The notes under the pieces were generated by a model, which was not told the DNA's origin, searched no databases, and worked only from the letters and a program-made list of their open reading frames with translations. A DNA stretch of 64,000 bases, taken from contig CM055100.1 of assembly GCA_029204225.1 (NCBI GenBank), positions 6,763,382 to 6,827,381 of the forward strand, given 5' to 3'. Of this stretch, positions 44,341-55,640 are shown piece by piece (position 1 is the stretch's first letter; the number at the start of each line of letters is the position of its first letter). This stretch comes from Diphasiastrum complanatum (Eukaryota > Streptophyta > Lycopodiopsida > Lycopodiales > Lycopodiaceae). The translations under genes and the position numbers were made by a program.

Positions 44341-44840
44341 AACTGAAGTGGGCCCTGAAGGAGTGAAGTGCATTTTAGTCTTCAACTTCATTAAAAATTC
44401 TCAAAGTGAAAAGTTGAGTTGGGTCCCTTCACAAGTGAAGAGTGAAGTTTCTTCAAGGTAAAAAAACAGTTCAAAAACAAAGAAAATCCCTATTTTTGGG
44501 TCCTTTGCCCGTTTTGACCCAAACGAAAGACTGTAACCTCCAAACAAAGGGCACTCGGACTGTACCTGCAAGTACAGTACAGCAAAACAGAGTGATTGCA
44601 GCGGAGAAAGTGTTCGAAGTGCGCCAGAAGTGATTTCACCATTTCATTGGGCACGAAGTTGGGAGTTGACAACTGAGTGCATTTCGGAAGGCGACGCCGA
44701 TTTGGCTTTCAAATTGGTGGAAAAGCCGCGAGTGGCCTGGTAAGGGAAAAAGTGCAAGTCATTATTTTCAACTTCTAACATCATTATTGGCCTTGGCATA
44801 CTGTTTTTAGTCTACGACAGAAGTTTCAAGCAGTTTTGCG
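44341..44840 (+). other. Element H leader, part 2
   Basis: Continues the leader up to gag. Contains the block shared with element I (GCGGAGAAAGTGTTCGAAGTG). Confidence 0.65.
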
Positions 44841-45839
44841 ATGGCAAACATGGGAGAGTCCATTTTGAGTGAAAGTAGCAAATTGGACGGGATTTCCAAC
44901 TATGCAATGTGAAAATTCAAAATGAAAAACATACTGATGGAGAAAGACGTGTGGGAAGTCATCACAGGTAATGAGAGAAGGCCGCCAACTGAAGCGGATA
45001 TCAAAGTGTTCGACAAAAAGATGAGGAACGCTTTGACCTTCATTAACTTGTCAATGAAGGATCACATCATTACCCACATTTGTGATGTTGTTACACCCAG
45101 ACAGGCATGGGATGTGCTAAAGGAGCAGTTCGAGACGTCAAATTCGTCAAGAATCATGTTTCTGAAGTCAAAGCTGAATAGTGCCCGCCTAGAACAAGGA
45201 AAGCACATTCAGACGTACATGACCAGAATCAAGACAATGAGGGATGAATTGCATTCTATTGGTGAGGTGCACAATGCATTGTGTGGCATTGCAGAACCCT
45301 AATCGATGTTTGTGAGCAGAATACCATCAAGAGAAAGATTGCCAACCTTTGACGAGCTCACAGGAATTTTGATACAAGAAGAACAACGGTGAGAAATGGT
45401 AAAAGCTAGACGTCAAACTACTGACAATCAAGCACTTGCGACATGCCAAAAACAAGGCAAGGGAAAGAGCAAGAAGAAGTTTAAGCAGCAATTTGCCAAG
45501 TCTCAGGAGGATGAGGGATCTTCCGGTAAGACAAAAAAAAAAAGACAAGTGCTTCCATTGTGGTAAAAAGGGCCATTGGAGAGTGAATGTCGCAAATTCC
45601 TGGCGGAACAAGACAAGGAAAAACCAAAACAAGCAGGTAACCTTGTCGATGAGGGTGAGATTGAAGACTCTAGCATCTTCATATTTGCATTGTCATCTAA
45701 TCAAGATGATCAACCGTGGTATATTGACTCGGGAGCCACAAGACACATGGCAGGTAACAAGAATTGGTTCAGTAGCTTGAAAGTGTTGGATAATGGAACG
45801 TTTATTTCACAAGCAAATGGTGAGGTGTGCAGGATCTAG
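44841..45839 (+). pseudogene. Element H gag and protease start
   Basis: ATG 44841 (MANMGESILSESSKLDGISNY). TGG to TGA near 44911, then open to a stop after CGIAEP (45300), another TGA near 45390, a frameshift at an A-run (~45540), and a frame change within the CCHC knuckle (CFHCGKKGHW, about 45550). The protease DSG (WYIDSGATRHM) is at about 45718-45750. At least five lesions; no function left. Confidence 0.85.
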
Positions 45840-46642
45840 GGATAGGCACCGTTTCAATCCAACTACCTGATGGCAAAAGCAGGATGATCAGGGAGGTACT
45901 TTACATACCATGTTTGAAGAAAAATCTACTTTTTATTGGAGTTATTACTCATCAAAAATTGATAGTAAAATTCGCCCATGATCGTTGCTTTGTGAAGGAT
46001 GTGAACCAAAAGTTCAAAGTTATTGCGGATGGAGTAAGGGAGCCCAATACAAAATTGTACAGGTTGAATGCTACAATCAAGGGGCAACATTGACTTGTAT
46101 CGTCCATTCCATCACAAACTGAGTTGTGGCATAAGAGGCTTGGTCACTTGAACTTGGGAAGCCTCAGTTTGATGAGAAGATTGGAGATGATAACAGGATT
46201 GCCTACCATAGAAGATCACTTGAAATCGATGTGTGAATCTTGTGTATATGGGAAGCAGCATCGAGAGAAGTTCAATAAAGGGAGTGTTGCAAGAGCAAAG
46301 AACATCCTGGATAAACTCCACACAGATTTATGCGGGCCTATGAAGACCATGTCCGTAGGTAAAGCCTTCTAATTCATGACCTTTATTGATGATATGTCAT
46401 GTAAGCCGTGGATATACTTCTTGAAGAAGAAATCGGATGCATTTGACAATTTCAAGAGCTTCAAAGCATTGGTCAAAAATTAGACAGGTACGAAGATCAA
46501 AGTCCTAAGATCAGATAGTGGAGGTGAGTACAAGTCTAATGACTTCAATGATCTTTGTGATCAATGTGGGATTAAAAGACAATTTACACAAGCTCATACT
46601 CCTGCTCTCAATGGTGTAGTTGAGCGCAAGAATCATACAATT
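45840..46642 (+). pseudogene. Element H protease end, pre-integrase, integrase start
   Basis: Protease flap GIGTVSIQLPDGKSRM at about 45838, then NLLFIGVIT. The pre-integrase zinc site WHKRLGHLN ... CESC is at 46124-46250. Integrase starts with HTDLCGPM (first Asp) and DSGGEYKSN (second Asp, ~46515), with stops after AF (46372) and VKN (46480). The NGVVERKNH motif (Glu) is at about 46610. The D, D and E residues are visible but not in one frame. Confidence 0.82.
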
Positions 46643-47521
46643 GTGGAAAGTGCCAGATCTATGCTTGCTGAGATGAAACTACCAAAAGATTTTTGGTCAG
46701 AAGCATGTAGCACGGCAGCCTATCTTAAAAATAGAAGTCCTACCATTGTCATACCAAAGATAAAACCTGAGGAAGCATTCACGAAGAAGAAGCCAAAGGT
46801 GAACCACTTGCGAATCTTTGGATGTAAGGCTTTTGTACACGTTCCTAAGGAAGAGAGACATAAACTTGATATAAATGCTATCAAGTGTATATTCCTAGGA
46901 TATGATGATCGTGTAAAGGGCTATAGATGTTCTGATCCAGTGGAAAACAAAATCCATATAAGTCGTGATGTTATCTTTGATGAATCCAAGATGTATGAAG
47001 ATGAGGATGCTGAAAAGATAGATACATCCAGTGGAAAAGATGGTATAGTGAGGATACCACTTGATGATGATCCATTCATTGACCTTCCAAGTGATGAAAA
47101 AGAGGATACATCTCAAGATACTACTACTCAACCTCAAGAGATGGGTTGGAGAGGTAGAGACAAACCTTTTGGTGCAAGAAGGATTGAATTTGCAGGTGAC
47201 AAACGCAAGGAGAAGGATGTACTGTGGGATACATTTTCACCAGGAAGCCGATCACCTAATAGGAAGCTCCCTAAGTGGTTTGAGAGATTGTTGGAGGGCC
47301 GCGAAATGGATGACTTTCCACTAGCCAGGGAGAGCTACGAACATCAACAAGAGAGAAGACACAACTTGAAAGGTATGAAGCAAATTATGCTCTCCTATCT
47401 AGCATTATTCAAAGCAAAGAACCTTCGACTTATGGTGAAGCGAAGGATGATGACATTTGGGTCAAGGACATGGGAGAGGAGATGGAGTCAATTGCTAAGC
47501 ATAGCACATGGGACTAAGTAG
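46643..47521 (+). pseudogene. Element H integrase C-terminus and linker
   Basis: A 292-codon frame: ESARSMLAEMKLPKDFWSEA, then the IFGCKAFVHVPKEERHKLD and DVIFDESKM blocks of the copia integrase C-terminus, followed by a charged linker. It loses frame near 47380 and stops at the RT start (GTK, TAG). Broken from upstream integrase by stops. Confidence 0.82.
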
Positions 47522-48466
47522 AACCACCAGTTGGCAAGAAACCCATTGGTTGCAAATGGGTATACAGGACGAAGTACCATGCAGATGGAAGTATAGCAAA
47601 GCACAAGGCAAGATTGGTGATCAAAGGGTATGCACAAAGTAAAGGCATCAACTATGAGGAGACCTTTGCACCAATTTGCAAATGGAATACTCTACGTCTA
47701 CTTGTTGCTTTAGCTTCACATTTTGGTTGGCCTTTGCATCAGATGGATGTAAAATCTGTTTTTCTAAATGGTGAGTTAGAAGAAGAGGTGTTCATGGATC
47801 AACCTGAAGGCTTTGTAGCAAAGGGACAGGAAAATAAAGTATGTCGCTTGAAGAAAGTGCTTTATGGTCTTAAACAGATACCACGTGCGTGGTATTGCAG
47901 GATTAATACCTACTTTCATTCAAAGGGGATGGTGAGAACACACTCTGATCCAAATCTATATGTCTTATGCTTTGATGGTATGGTTGCTTTGATTGCTCTT
48001 TATGTTGATGACTTGATTATTACAAGAAATAATCAAGAGATGCTAAATATGATCAAGAAAGATCTCATGGAACAATTCGAGATGACAGATCTTAGCCTAA
48101 TGCATTATTGCCTTGGAGTAGAGGTGTGGCAATAAGGACACGAAGTGGGTTTAACACAGGTGAAGTATGTCAAAGAGTTGCTACACAGGTTTAGGTTGTA
48201 GGACTGCAAACCAGTGAATACTCCTATTGAACCAGGTAAAAAGCTTTCTAAGCTTGATGAGTTACAGTCATTTGATGCTACGCTGTATAGGCAGTTAGTA
48301 GGGAGCTTGATTTACCTTACCACAACTAGACCAGATATATGCTATGTTGTTGGTATTGTAAGTCAGTTTATGGTAGCACCTACAGAAACGCATTGGAAGA
48401 CAGCTAAGCGCATTTTGCATTGTGTAAAAGGCACTTCAGATTATGGCTTGATTTACAGGAAGCATG
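47522..48466 (+). pseudogene. Element H RT, first copy (RT1)
   Basis: RT with an intact [13 protein letters not shown] region (the place deleted in RT2 and E), [36 protein letters not shown] and HYCLGVEVWQ ending in TAA (48135). It resumes from 48214 with NTPIEPGKKLSKLDE to [16 protein letters not shown], where it jumps back to the RT start. It differs at many residues from RT2. Confidence 0.85.
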
Positions 48467-49859
48467 AGGGTATACAAGACGAAGTACCATGCAGATGGAA
48501 GTATACCAAAGCACAAGGCAAGATTAGTGATCAAAGGGTATGCACAAAGTAAAGGCATCGACTATGAGGAGACTTTGTGCTGGTATGTAAGTGGAATACT
48601 CTACGTCTACTTGTTGCTTTAGCTTCACATTTTGGTTGGCCTTTGCATCAGATGGATGTGAAATCTGCTTTTCTAAATGGTGAGTTAGAAGAAGAGGTGT
48701 TCATGGTCAACCTGAAGGCTTTGTAGCAAAAGGACAGGAAAATAAAGTATGTCACTTGAAGAAAGCACTTTATGGTCTTAAACAGGCACCACGTGCGTGG
48801 TATAGCAGGATTGATGCCTACTTTCGTTCAAAGGGGATGGTGAGAACACATTCTGATCCAAATCTATATGTCTTATGCTTTGATAGTATGGTTTCTTTGA
48901 TTGCTCTTTATGTTGATGACTTGATTATTATGGGAAATAATCAAGAGATAATAGACATAATCAAGAAAGACCTCATGAAACAATTTGAGATGACGGATCT
49001 CAGCCTGATGCATTACTGCCTTGGAGTAGAAGTGTGGCAAAAAGGACATGAAGTGGGTTTGACACAGGTGAAATATGTCAAAGAGTTACTACACAGGTTT
49101 AGGTTGCAGGATTGCAAACCAGTAAACACTCCTATTGAACCAGGTAAAAAGCTTTCTAAGCTTGATGAATCACAGTCATTTGATGCTACGCTATATAGAC
49201 AGTTAGTAGGGAGCTTGATTTACCTTACCACAACTAGACCAGATATATGCTATGTTGTTGGCATTGTAAGTCAATTTATGACAGCACCTACGGAAACGCA
49301 TTGGAAAGCAGCTAAACGCATTTTGCGTTATGTGAAAGGCACATCAGAGTATGGCTTGATTCACAGGAAGCATGATGGTTTACCTGAGTTGTGTGGCTAT
49401 GTGGATGCGGACTGGAGAGGTGACTATGATGATCGTAGATCCACCACATGATATTTATTTCAGTTTTGTGGTAATTGCTTTTCCTGGTCTAGTAAGAAGC
49501 AAAGTACAATTGCTCTTTCCACCACAGAACCAGAGTATAAGGCAATGTGTAGTGCTGCACAAGAAGCTATATGGTTGAGACAAATCTTGGAAGAGATTGG
49601 CATGAAGCAGAAAAATCCCACAACTTTACATAGCGACAATCAGAGTGGCACTCAGCTAGCAAAGACTCCAGTGTTCCATGCGAGAACTAAACACATTGAG
49701 ATTCAATATCACTTCATACGTGAAAGACTGCTAAGTTGTGAAATTCATGTTGTTCATTGTAGCACAGAAGAACAACTAGTTGATATTTTCACTAAACCAC
49801 TTACTGGAGAAAAGTTTGATAAGTTTAGATTAAAGCTTTCTGTACTCAAAGTTTATTAA
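48467..49859 (+). pseudogene. Element H RT second copy (RT2) and RNase H
   Basis: Starts again at the RT N-terminus (GGGTATACAAGACGAAG). One-base deletions at ~48578 and ~48705, then a 231-codon frame 48756-49451 with LYVDDLII and YVDADWRGDYDDRRSTT, ended by TGA (49449-49451). RNase H continues in frame to 49859 (MCSAAQEAIWLRQILEEIG, KHIEIQYHFIRERLL, VDIFTKPLTGEKF). It differs from E by only about 5 of 231 residues in the RT frame. Confidence 0.88.
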
Positions 49860-49911
49860 CTTTAAAGCTATGTATATGACCGTATAAAGTAGACTCTACT
49901 TTAAGAGAGAG

Positions 49912-50185
49912 AGTTAGAACTAAAGTAGAATCACTGTGCTACTGTACTGTGGGTCCTATCAGTTGATAAGGATCAGTTGGCCTCGCCACGAGGCAAGTCG
50001 ATGGGACACGCGTCTCACCAACGGCAACCTGGGTCATGCATGGGTTGCCTGAGTGAACAACTATATGTACAGTATAATTTTGTTTTGAGAAATACAGTTG
50101 CTTTGTGAGCTTGCTGGTGAGAGTGTTTTCTGTTTGTGTTAATGTGTAGCATGATCTGTGTTCCTGTGCAAAGCAAATTCTAAGT
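49912..50185 (+). repeat. Element H 3' LTR (non-TG/CA ends)
   Basis: AGTTAGAACT ... TTCTAAGT, 274 bp, preceded by the purine run TTAAGAGAGAG. Same family as 10568-10841 and 39548-39822. The palindrome is degraded here. Confidence 0.85.
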
Positions 50186-50828
50186 GTTTTTGCATATGTA
50201 CAAAGTTGGTAACCACCCTTAGGATATTTGTTTCTCCAGTTGTTTTAGGGTTGATGATAAGTTGGGGATGTCTCTGCCAATGTAGCAAAAATGCGAAAAA
50301 CCCGAAGGTGCCCTTAGACTGAAGGTATGCAAATCTTGAAGGTGCTCTTAGACTTAAGGTGTGTAAATTGCTAAGGCGCCCTTAGATTGAAGGCAACGAA
50401 GAAGGTGAAAGAGGCGAAAAAGTCAAAGGTGCCTTAGACTAAAGGCATCGAAGAAGGCCAAGGTGCGTTAGACTAAAGGCAGTGAAGAAGGCGAAGATGT
50501 CTTAGATTGAAGACAACAAAAAAGCCAAAGAAACCGAAGGTGCCTTAAAATGTTTCCAAGGCATTCTAGCCACTTTGTCTCATTTTTTGCGAAGGGACAA
50601 AAAAGGTGAAGGTGCCTTTAAAAATGGTTTCTAAGGCATTCTGGCCACTTGGCCACTGTGTCGCTTTTTTCGTGAAGGTGCAAAAAAGACTAAGGTGCCA
50701 AAAAATGGTTATGGCAAAAATCTCAAAGGAAAAATTTGAAGGTCCGAAAACATTTAGTCGGCCTTTGGTTTTCAGGATGCTCATTACTTGAATGATTTGT
50801 TTAAGACTGAGCACAAGAAATCTAACAC
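50186..50828 (-). repeat. Element K 3' LTR, truncated
   Basis: On the element strand it starts TGTTAGATTTCTTG after a purine tract (TTAAGAGGGAG, about 50829-50839). Its other end is missing at the H boundary. Contains a minisatellite-like array. Confidence 0.65.
50301..50545. repeat. Degenerate minisatellite in K LTR
   Basis: Six to seven imperfect units of 34-52 bp, each with a core like AAGGTGCCTTAGACTGAAGG followed by CAACGAAGAAGG. A further partial unit lies near 50600 (AAGGTGCCTT). Confidence 0.75.
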
Positions 50829-50839
50829 TCCCTCTTAAT

Positions 50840-52250
50840 GTAAATCCTAAAAAACTTTGATCTTCAAATTTCACATATCGTTAATTCTAAGATGTTGCTC
50901 CTTTGATAGAGCCTTTGTGAAGTAATCTATTGCCATGTAGTTTGTTCTACAGAAAATCATATCTACTTCCTTGTTATGCACTTTCTTTGTAAGGTAATGA
51001 TACCTAATTTTTATATGTTTGCTTCAAGAGCGAAATCTTGGATTGAGAGATAGCGCTATTGTGCTTTGATTGTCACAATAGATTATTGTTGAAAGTGTTT
51101 GTGCAAAGTTGAGGTCTGCTAGCAGTTGTCTTGGCCAGATCGCCTCTTTGGTTGCATTTGTGGCAGCTATGTATTCGGATTCCGTTGATGATAATGCAAC
51201 TGAGGTCTGCTTCTGGCTATTCCATGAGATTGGCCTTGGTTGTATAAAAATACATATCCAAAAGTTGATTTTCTGGTGTCGATATCTCCTACCCAATTTG
51301 CATCTATGTAGGCTTCAAGGATGTTGGCAGTGTGGCTCCCTCCGTAGCAGATGCTGAGAGTTGTTGTTGCTTTGATGTACTTCATGACCTTTGTTAGCGC
51401 CTTCCAATGGATTAAGCTTGGATTTGACAGAAACTAATTGAGTGCACTAATCAAATATGCAAGCTTTGGTCACGTGCAGATCATTGCGTACATCAGTGAG
51501 CCGATGATGGATTGAGACGGGTAGCGCTTCATCTTTTACTTTTCTGCCTCAGTTTGAGGAGACTGTTCCTTTGATAACTTTAGTCCAGGGTCGAGTGAAA
51601 AGTGACTTGGTTTGCAGTTGGTCATTCCATACTTTTCCAGCATGTTGTTGAGATATCGTTTCTGACTGATAAAGATCAGTATGCTGGGTCGATCTCGTTG
51701 GATTTGGATTCCAAGACAATAGTGGGCTGGACCCATCATCTTGTATTCTTGGGCCAACATGCATTTGTATCTTTCATCATATTCAAATTATTACTAAATA
51801 ATAGTGTATCATCTACATAGAAGTGATGATGATGAAGTAATCTGATACAGACTTGAAGTAGACATTCGAGTCTAGTGAGTTTGGAATAAAACCATTCTCT
51901 ATCATAAATGTGTTGATCTTCTGGAACCAGGCTCTGGGTGACTATTTCATCTTGTAGAGCACCTTGTGGATTTTGCATACAAGGTGCTGATGCTTGTCGT
52001 TGAGTTCGTATCCCTCTGGCTACGTCATATAGATTTTCTCTTCGATGGTTCCTTTGAGGAAAGCAGTCTAGACATCCATCTGGTGGACTTCAAGATCTGT
52101 TGCGGCTGCAAAGGAGAGGAGTAGGGGGATCGAAGCATGTTTGACGACTAGGTTGAAGGTTTTTGAATAATCCAGATCTGAAATTTGGGAAAAGCCTTTG
52201 GCGACTAGCCTGGCCTTATAACGATTTAGCCTTCTTTCAACGTGATACTT
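50840..52250 (-). pseudogene. Element K RT and RNase H
   Basis: Scattered pieces in several frames: RT palm around 51740-51980 (with YVDDTLLFSNN), YCLGIQIQRDR near 51710, RNase H with NWVGDIDTRKSTFGYVF (51300), VALSSTESEYIAATNATKEAIW and IYCDNQSTIALSLNPRF (51200-51030), and a FTKALSKE-like tail near 50920. Too damaged to code. Confidence 0.8.
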
Positions 52251-53301
52251 TGCCTTGAATATCCATTCGTCTGGAATTGGTTTTCAGTCCTTTGGCAGCT
52301 CGGTGAGTGTTTATGTTTGATTCTCCATCATAGAATCAAATTCGGTGTCCATCACTACTTTCCACTGGTTAGCATCAGCAGTAGACATTGCCTCAGCCAT
52401 GGTGGTTGGTTCTTGCACAAAGTAGGAGGCCGGATCATCCCTGGATGGAGGCTGTCTGGACCTGTTCGACCTTCTGGGTTGAACTTCGGTCCTCTGATGT
52501 GGGCCGGTTGACTCATTGAGGTTCTAACTCATTGTCTGAGTCATCGTCGTTATTCAGCAATTGAATCCTTGGGTCGAAATTATCAACAACTTTTCCTCTG
52601 TGGTCGATGAACTGGTCTTCCACAAAAATGACATCTCTACTGGTGAATCCCTTCTCGGTATCCAAATTGTAGAGCTTGTATGCCTTGTGATTTGGAAAAT
52701 AGCCGATGAAGATCATCTTCCTGCTCTTATCATCCAGCTTTCTTCTTAGATCTTCCGAGATTTGAGCGAAAGCGATGCATCCAAATCTTGAATATGTTTG
52801 AGTGATGGTTTTGATCCTGTCCACATCTCATAAGGTGTCTTGCCATTCAGGCAGGGCTTTGGTGATGGATCAATTCTGCAAGTAGGCAGCTATTGCAACA
52901 GCTTCTGTCCAAAATTTCTTTGGAAGAGAGGCATGGGCCATCATGATCTTGGCACTCTCGATGAGTGTCTGATTCTTCCGTTCAGCTACACCATTGGACT
53001 ACGGTGAGTAACTGATTGTATATTGTTGATGTATCCAGTTGGCCTTGCATAACTCCTTGAATCCTGTGGAGATGTACTCTCCCCCTCCATCTGTGCGTAG
53101 AGCCTTGATCTTCCTCTGGGTCTGGTTCTTTTCAGACGTCTTGAACTTCTTGAAGAACTTGAATGCTTCGGATTTGTTCTTCGGATAGTAGATTGCAGTC
53201 CTTCGAGAAAAGTCATCGATGAAGGTTAGGAAATAGAGAGCTCCCCATATGGAAGTAGTCTGCATCGGGCCACAAATGTCACTATGTACAAGCTCAAGCA
53301 A
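52251..53301 (-). pseudogene. Element K integrase
   Basis: 53301-52999: ELVHSDICGPMQTT (first Asp), FIDDFSR, LRTDGGGEYIS (second Asp), up to a stop in place of the residue after SYSP. NGVAERKN (Glu) follows in frame. 52824-52513 carries the C-terminal FGCIAFAQISEDLRRKLD and DVIFVEDQF blocks. Catalytic D, D, E are all recognisable. Several stops inactivate it. Confidence 0.82.
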
Positions 53302-53324
53302 GCCCTTGGATGTATGAACTGAGT

Positions 53325-53888
53325 CTAAACTGAAGGGACTCCTAGCATGCTTGTTGATAATACAGCTTTCGCATGGAGAAGTTGGCTGTTGACTAAAGGC
53401 AGATCTTGTACTAGACTCTGAGCTGACATTTGCTGAATACTATTGAAGTTAAGATGGCCAAGTCTGAAATGCCACAACATATCAGTTGATTCAGAAGTGG
53501 CTGTGTGAAGAGCTTGAATGTTAGAAGAATAGCAATGGCTGAGTTTGTAAAGATAGCCGCCTCTTCTTCCGTAAGCTAGAACCTTCCGGGATTTGTCAAG
53601 AATTGTGTAGCCTTTTGTATCAAATTTGACCCTCCGACCTGAATCGGTGATTCTGCTAACTGAGAGCAGATTTTTGGTAAAATTTGGAATGTGGAGAATG
53701 TTGACCCCAACTCTGACTGTTCCTTCACCTTCGATTGAATGTGATGAGTTGTCTCCAAGTTGTACAACTCGAGAGTGGGTGAATGACTTATAGTCTTTGA
53801 ACCACTCCCGATGGTGAGTCATGTGTTGAGTTGCTCCGGAATCTAGATACCAGGAATTGATATCTTGTTGTTCTCTGACTTTGGTCAT
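53325..53888 (-). pseudogene. Element K protease and pre-integrase
   Basis: A 187-codon frame: WYLDSGATQHMTHHREWF (DSG), IEGEGTVRVGV, NLLSVSRITDSGR, LWHFRLGHLNFNSIQ (HxxxH zinc half). It then loses frame before the CxxC half. Protease looks complete at the motif level. Confidence 0.82.
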
Positions 53889-54787
53889 GAAAGCTGCCTC
53901 ATCTTCTTCTTCTTGTTGCTGATTTGAGTGAATGGCTGTAGCACTATGTGCTTGTTGTTGGAACTACTTCTTCATTCCGTTGTTGTACTTCAAAGTTTGG
54001 CAGTCCTTGATTTCGTGGCCAGTCCTCTTACAGTATCTGCAGAAAAGTTCTGCACTGGTTGGAATGATGAAGAGCTTGAACTCAATCCTGAACCAAAATC
54101 TAGTTTAGACTGCATGTTGCTCTTCTTGTCAGTAGAGCCTGACTTTGTAGATCTCTTGAATCTAAACTTGTGATTTTTTGAATACAGAGCTTGAGGATCT
54201 GATCCTGAGTCTGAGGAGGATGTTGATCTTCTGATCTCCTCTTGTAGGAGTAGCAAAATTACTCTTGATAGAGTGAGGTCCTCCTGAGTAGAAATTTCCA
54301 TTACCCAATTTTTGTAGGCTTCAAGTAGACTCGTTAATAGAGTCATGAGTGCATCGGAATCTTCTATGACTGAGCTAGTTGCAGTCATTTGCTCCATAAG
54401 ATTTTTGAATGTGTTGAGGTGACTTGCAACACTATCTGCATCAGACATTCTAAGAGTGAAGAATTTCTTTCTCAAATGAAACTTGGAAATAACGTCTCTA
54501 ATGTCGTAGAGAGTTTCTAGGATGTCCCATGCATCCTTAGCAGTTTGAGCAGCACGTATGTGGCTGATCTGAGTATCCTTGATGTTGAGGGTGATCATGG
54601 CAAATGCTTTGCCATCTCCAAGTCTCCACTTGGTGATGATGGCTGCATCACCTTCTAGTTTGAGCTCTGTGCCATCAATGATGTTACATAGTTCTTTGGC
54701 TAGAAGTATAACCTTCATCTTGAATTTTCAAATATGGTAGTTATCTCCATCGAGTTTGTTAATGAGAGATGAACTAGATGATGGATC
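53889..54787 (-). pseudogene. Element K gag
   Basis: The ancestral start is at 54787 (MDPSSSSSLINKLDGDNY). A TGA replaces the conserved Trp at ~54722, leaving an open frame 54718-53990 with LRKKFFTLRMSD and the EEIRRSTSSSDSGS linker. The frame shifts before the CCHC knuckle (CRYCKRTGHEIKDC, about 53998-54040), which lies in another frame. Gag of a different copia lineage from A, D, F and G. Confidence 0.82.
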
Positions 54788-54910
54788 CATTCTGGTTGAA
54801 CGAGATCGTTGGTAGAAACAATGATTGTCAGAATACTGTTGGTTGTGCATTTGCTAGAAAGACATCTTGATATAAGACTGATAGTAGAAATGTAGATTAT
54901 TGAAATGTCT

Positions 54911-54922
54911 GCTCTGATACCA
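54911..54922 (-). other. Element K primer binding site
   Basis: GCTCTGATACCA on the plus strand, followed at once by TGTCATAAAACC, the LTR end. Confidence 0.9.
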
Positions 54923-55140
54923 TGTCATAAAACCGTGGGTGTGGGTGTGAGCGGCAGCGGAAGCTCGAGGATTTGAGCGCGGCGTGTAGAAACGAAAACG
55001 CAACAGTTAGCAGCAGAAATATTCAAGCACAGTGGCTTGAAGTAATAACTTCAGCTTGCTAAACGTGATAACGCTGGCGACAAAAGACTCAAATATCTTA
55101 TGCATTAACTGCCATTTACTCCAGTTTTTGCATATGTACA
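54923..55140 (-). repeat. Element K 5' LTR, truncated
   Basis: Begins TGTCATAAAACC beside the primer site. Homology information ends at 55140. Its last 17 bp (55124-55140) match 50186-50202 exactly, the point where the left LTR begins. Confidence 0.65.
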
Positions 55141-55640
55141 CGATACAATTATCCTGCAATCAATTGATAAGGTTGAGACTTATGAATCAATTGTCTCTTC
55201 TATACTTTTGTCAAGGAGTCATTCGGTTGTCCTAGCATCATGTACTCAACAATATCCGCTGCCCACTCAGCAACTGCTTCAACATAGAACAATGCAGCAT
55301 CTGGTAGTTCATCATCCACTTCAGTATTAACTGGTGCGAATTCGATTCGTGAAACGTGATTGGCTAGATAATGTTGCTTCCCCTTTCGAACCACATTCAA
55401 AAGTCAAATTCAGTCAATAATAATAACCATCTTGCAATACGTCCAGTATTGCACGTCTTGTTTACCAAGCAAAGTAACGGCTGAGATGCCTAATGCAAGC
55501 TAACCATCCAACAAATATGCTGTAAACTGAAAAATTGTAGTGGGTTTCTTTCCTTGCCTAACGTCAACCCACGATCTAGTCAACCTAGCATCAAAGAGAT
55601 GAAGTTAGTTGTCATGCGTAGGTTCGTTCCCATGAGAGCA
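55141..55640 (-). pseudogene. Gypsy RNase H-integrase junction fragment
   Basis: Minus frame 55400-55200: RKGKQHYLANHVSRI then DELPDAALFYVEA, typical of the region between RNase H and integrase in plant gypsy pol (KGK-N-VADALSR-like). Upstream (55400-55500) is the end of RNase H in broken frames. Isolated fragment. Confidence 0.6.

Larger units (their letters stand above)
41731..50185 (+). mobile_element. Copia element H, no 5' LTR, RT duplicated
   Basis: Leader from 41731, gag 44841, protease, integrase, RT1 (47522-48466), RT2 and RNase H (48467-49859), 3' LTR 49912-50185. The 5' LTR and primer site are missing. The leader instead abuts element E in inverted orientation. Same family as C. 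An extra 1.7 kb sits in the leader (42630-44340). Confidence 0.85.
50186..55140 (-). mobile_element. Copia element K, decayed
   Basis: Minus strand: partial 5' LTR 55140-54923, PBS, gag, protease, integrase, RT, RNase H, polypurine tract near 50836, partial 3' LTR 50828-50186. Many frameshifts. Left LTR cut by H, right LTR cut by gypsy sequence. Confidence 0.8.

Noticed and set aside
50301-50545. Possible CRISPR-like repeat-spacer array
   Set aside because: Units are imperfect, contiguous and without unique spacers. The setting is a plant LTR, so it is a degenerate minisatellite.
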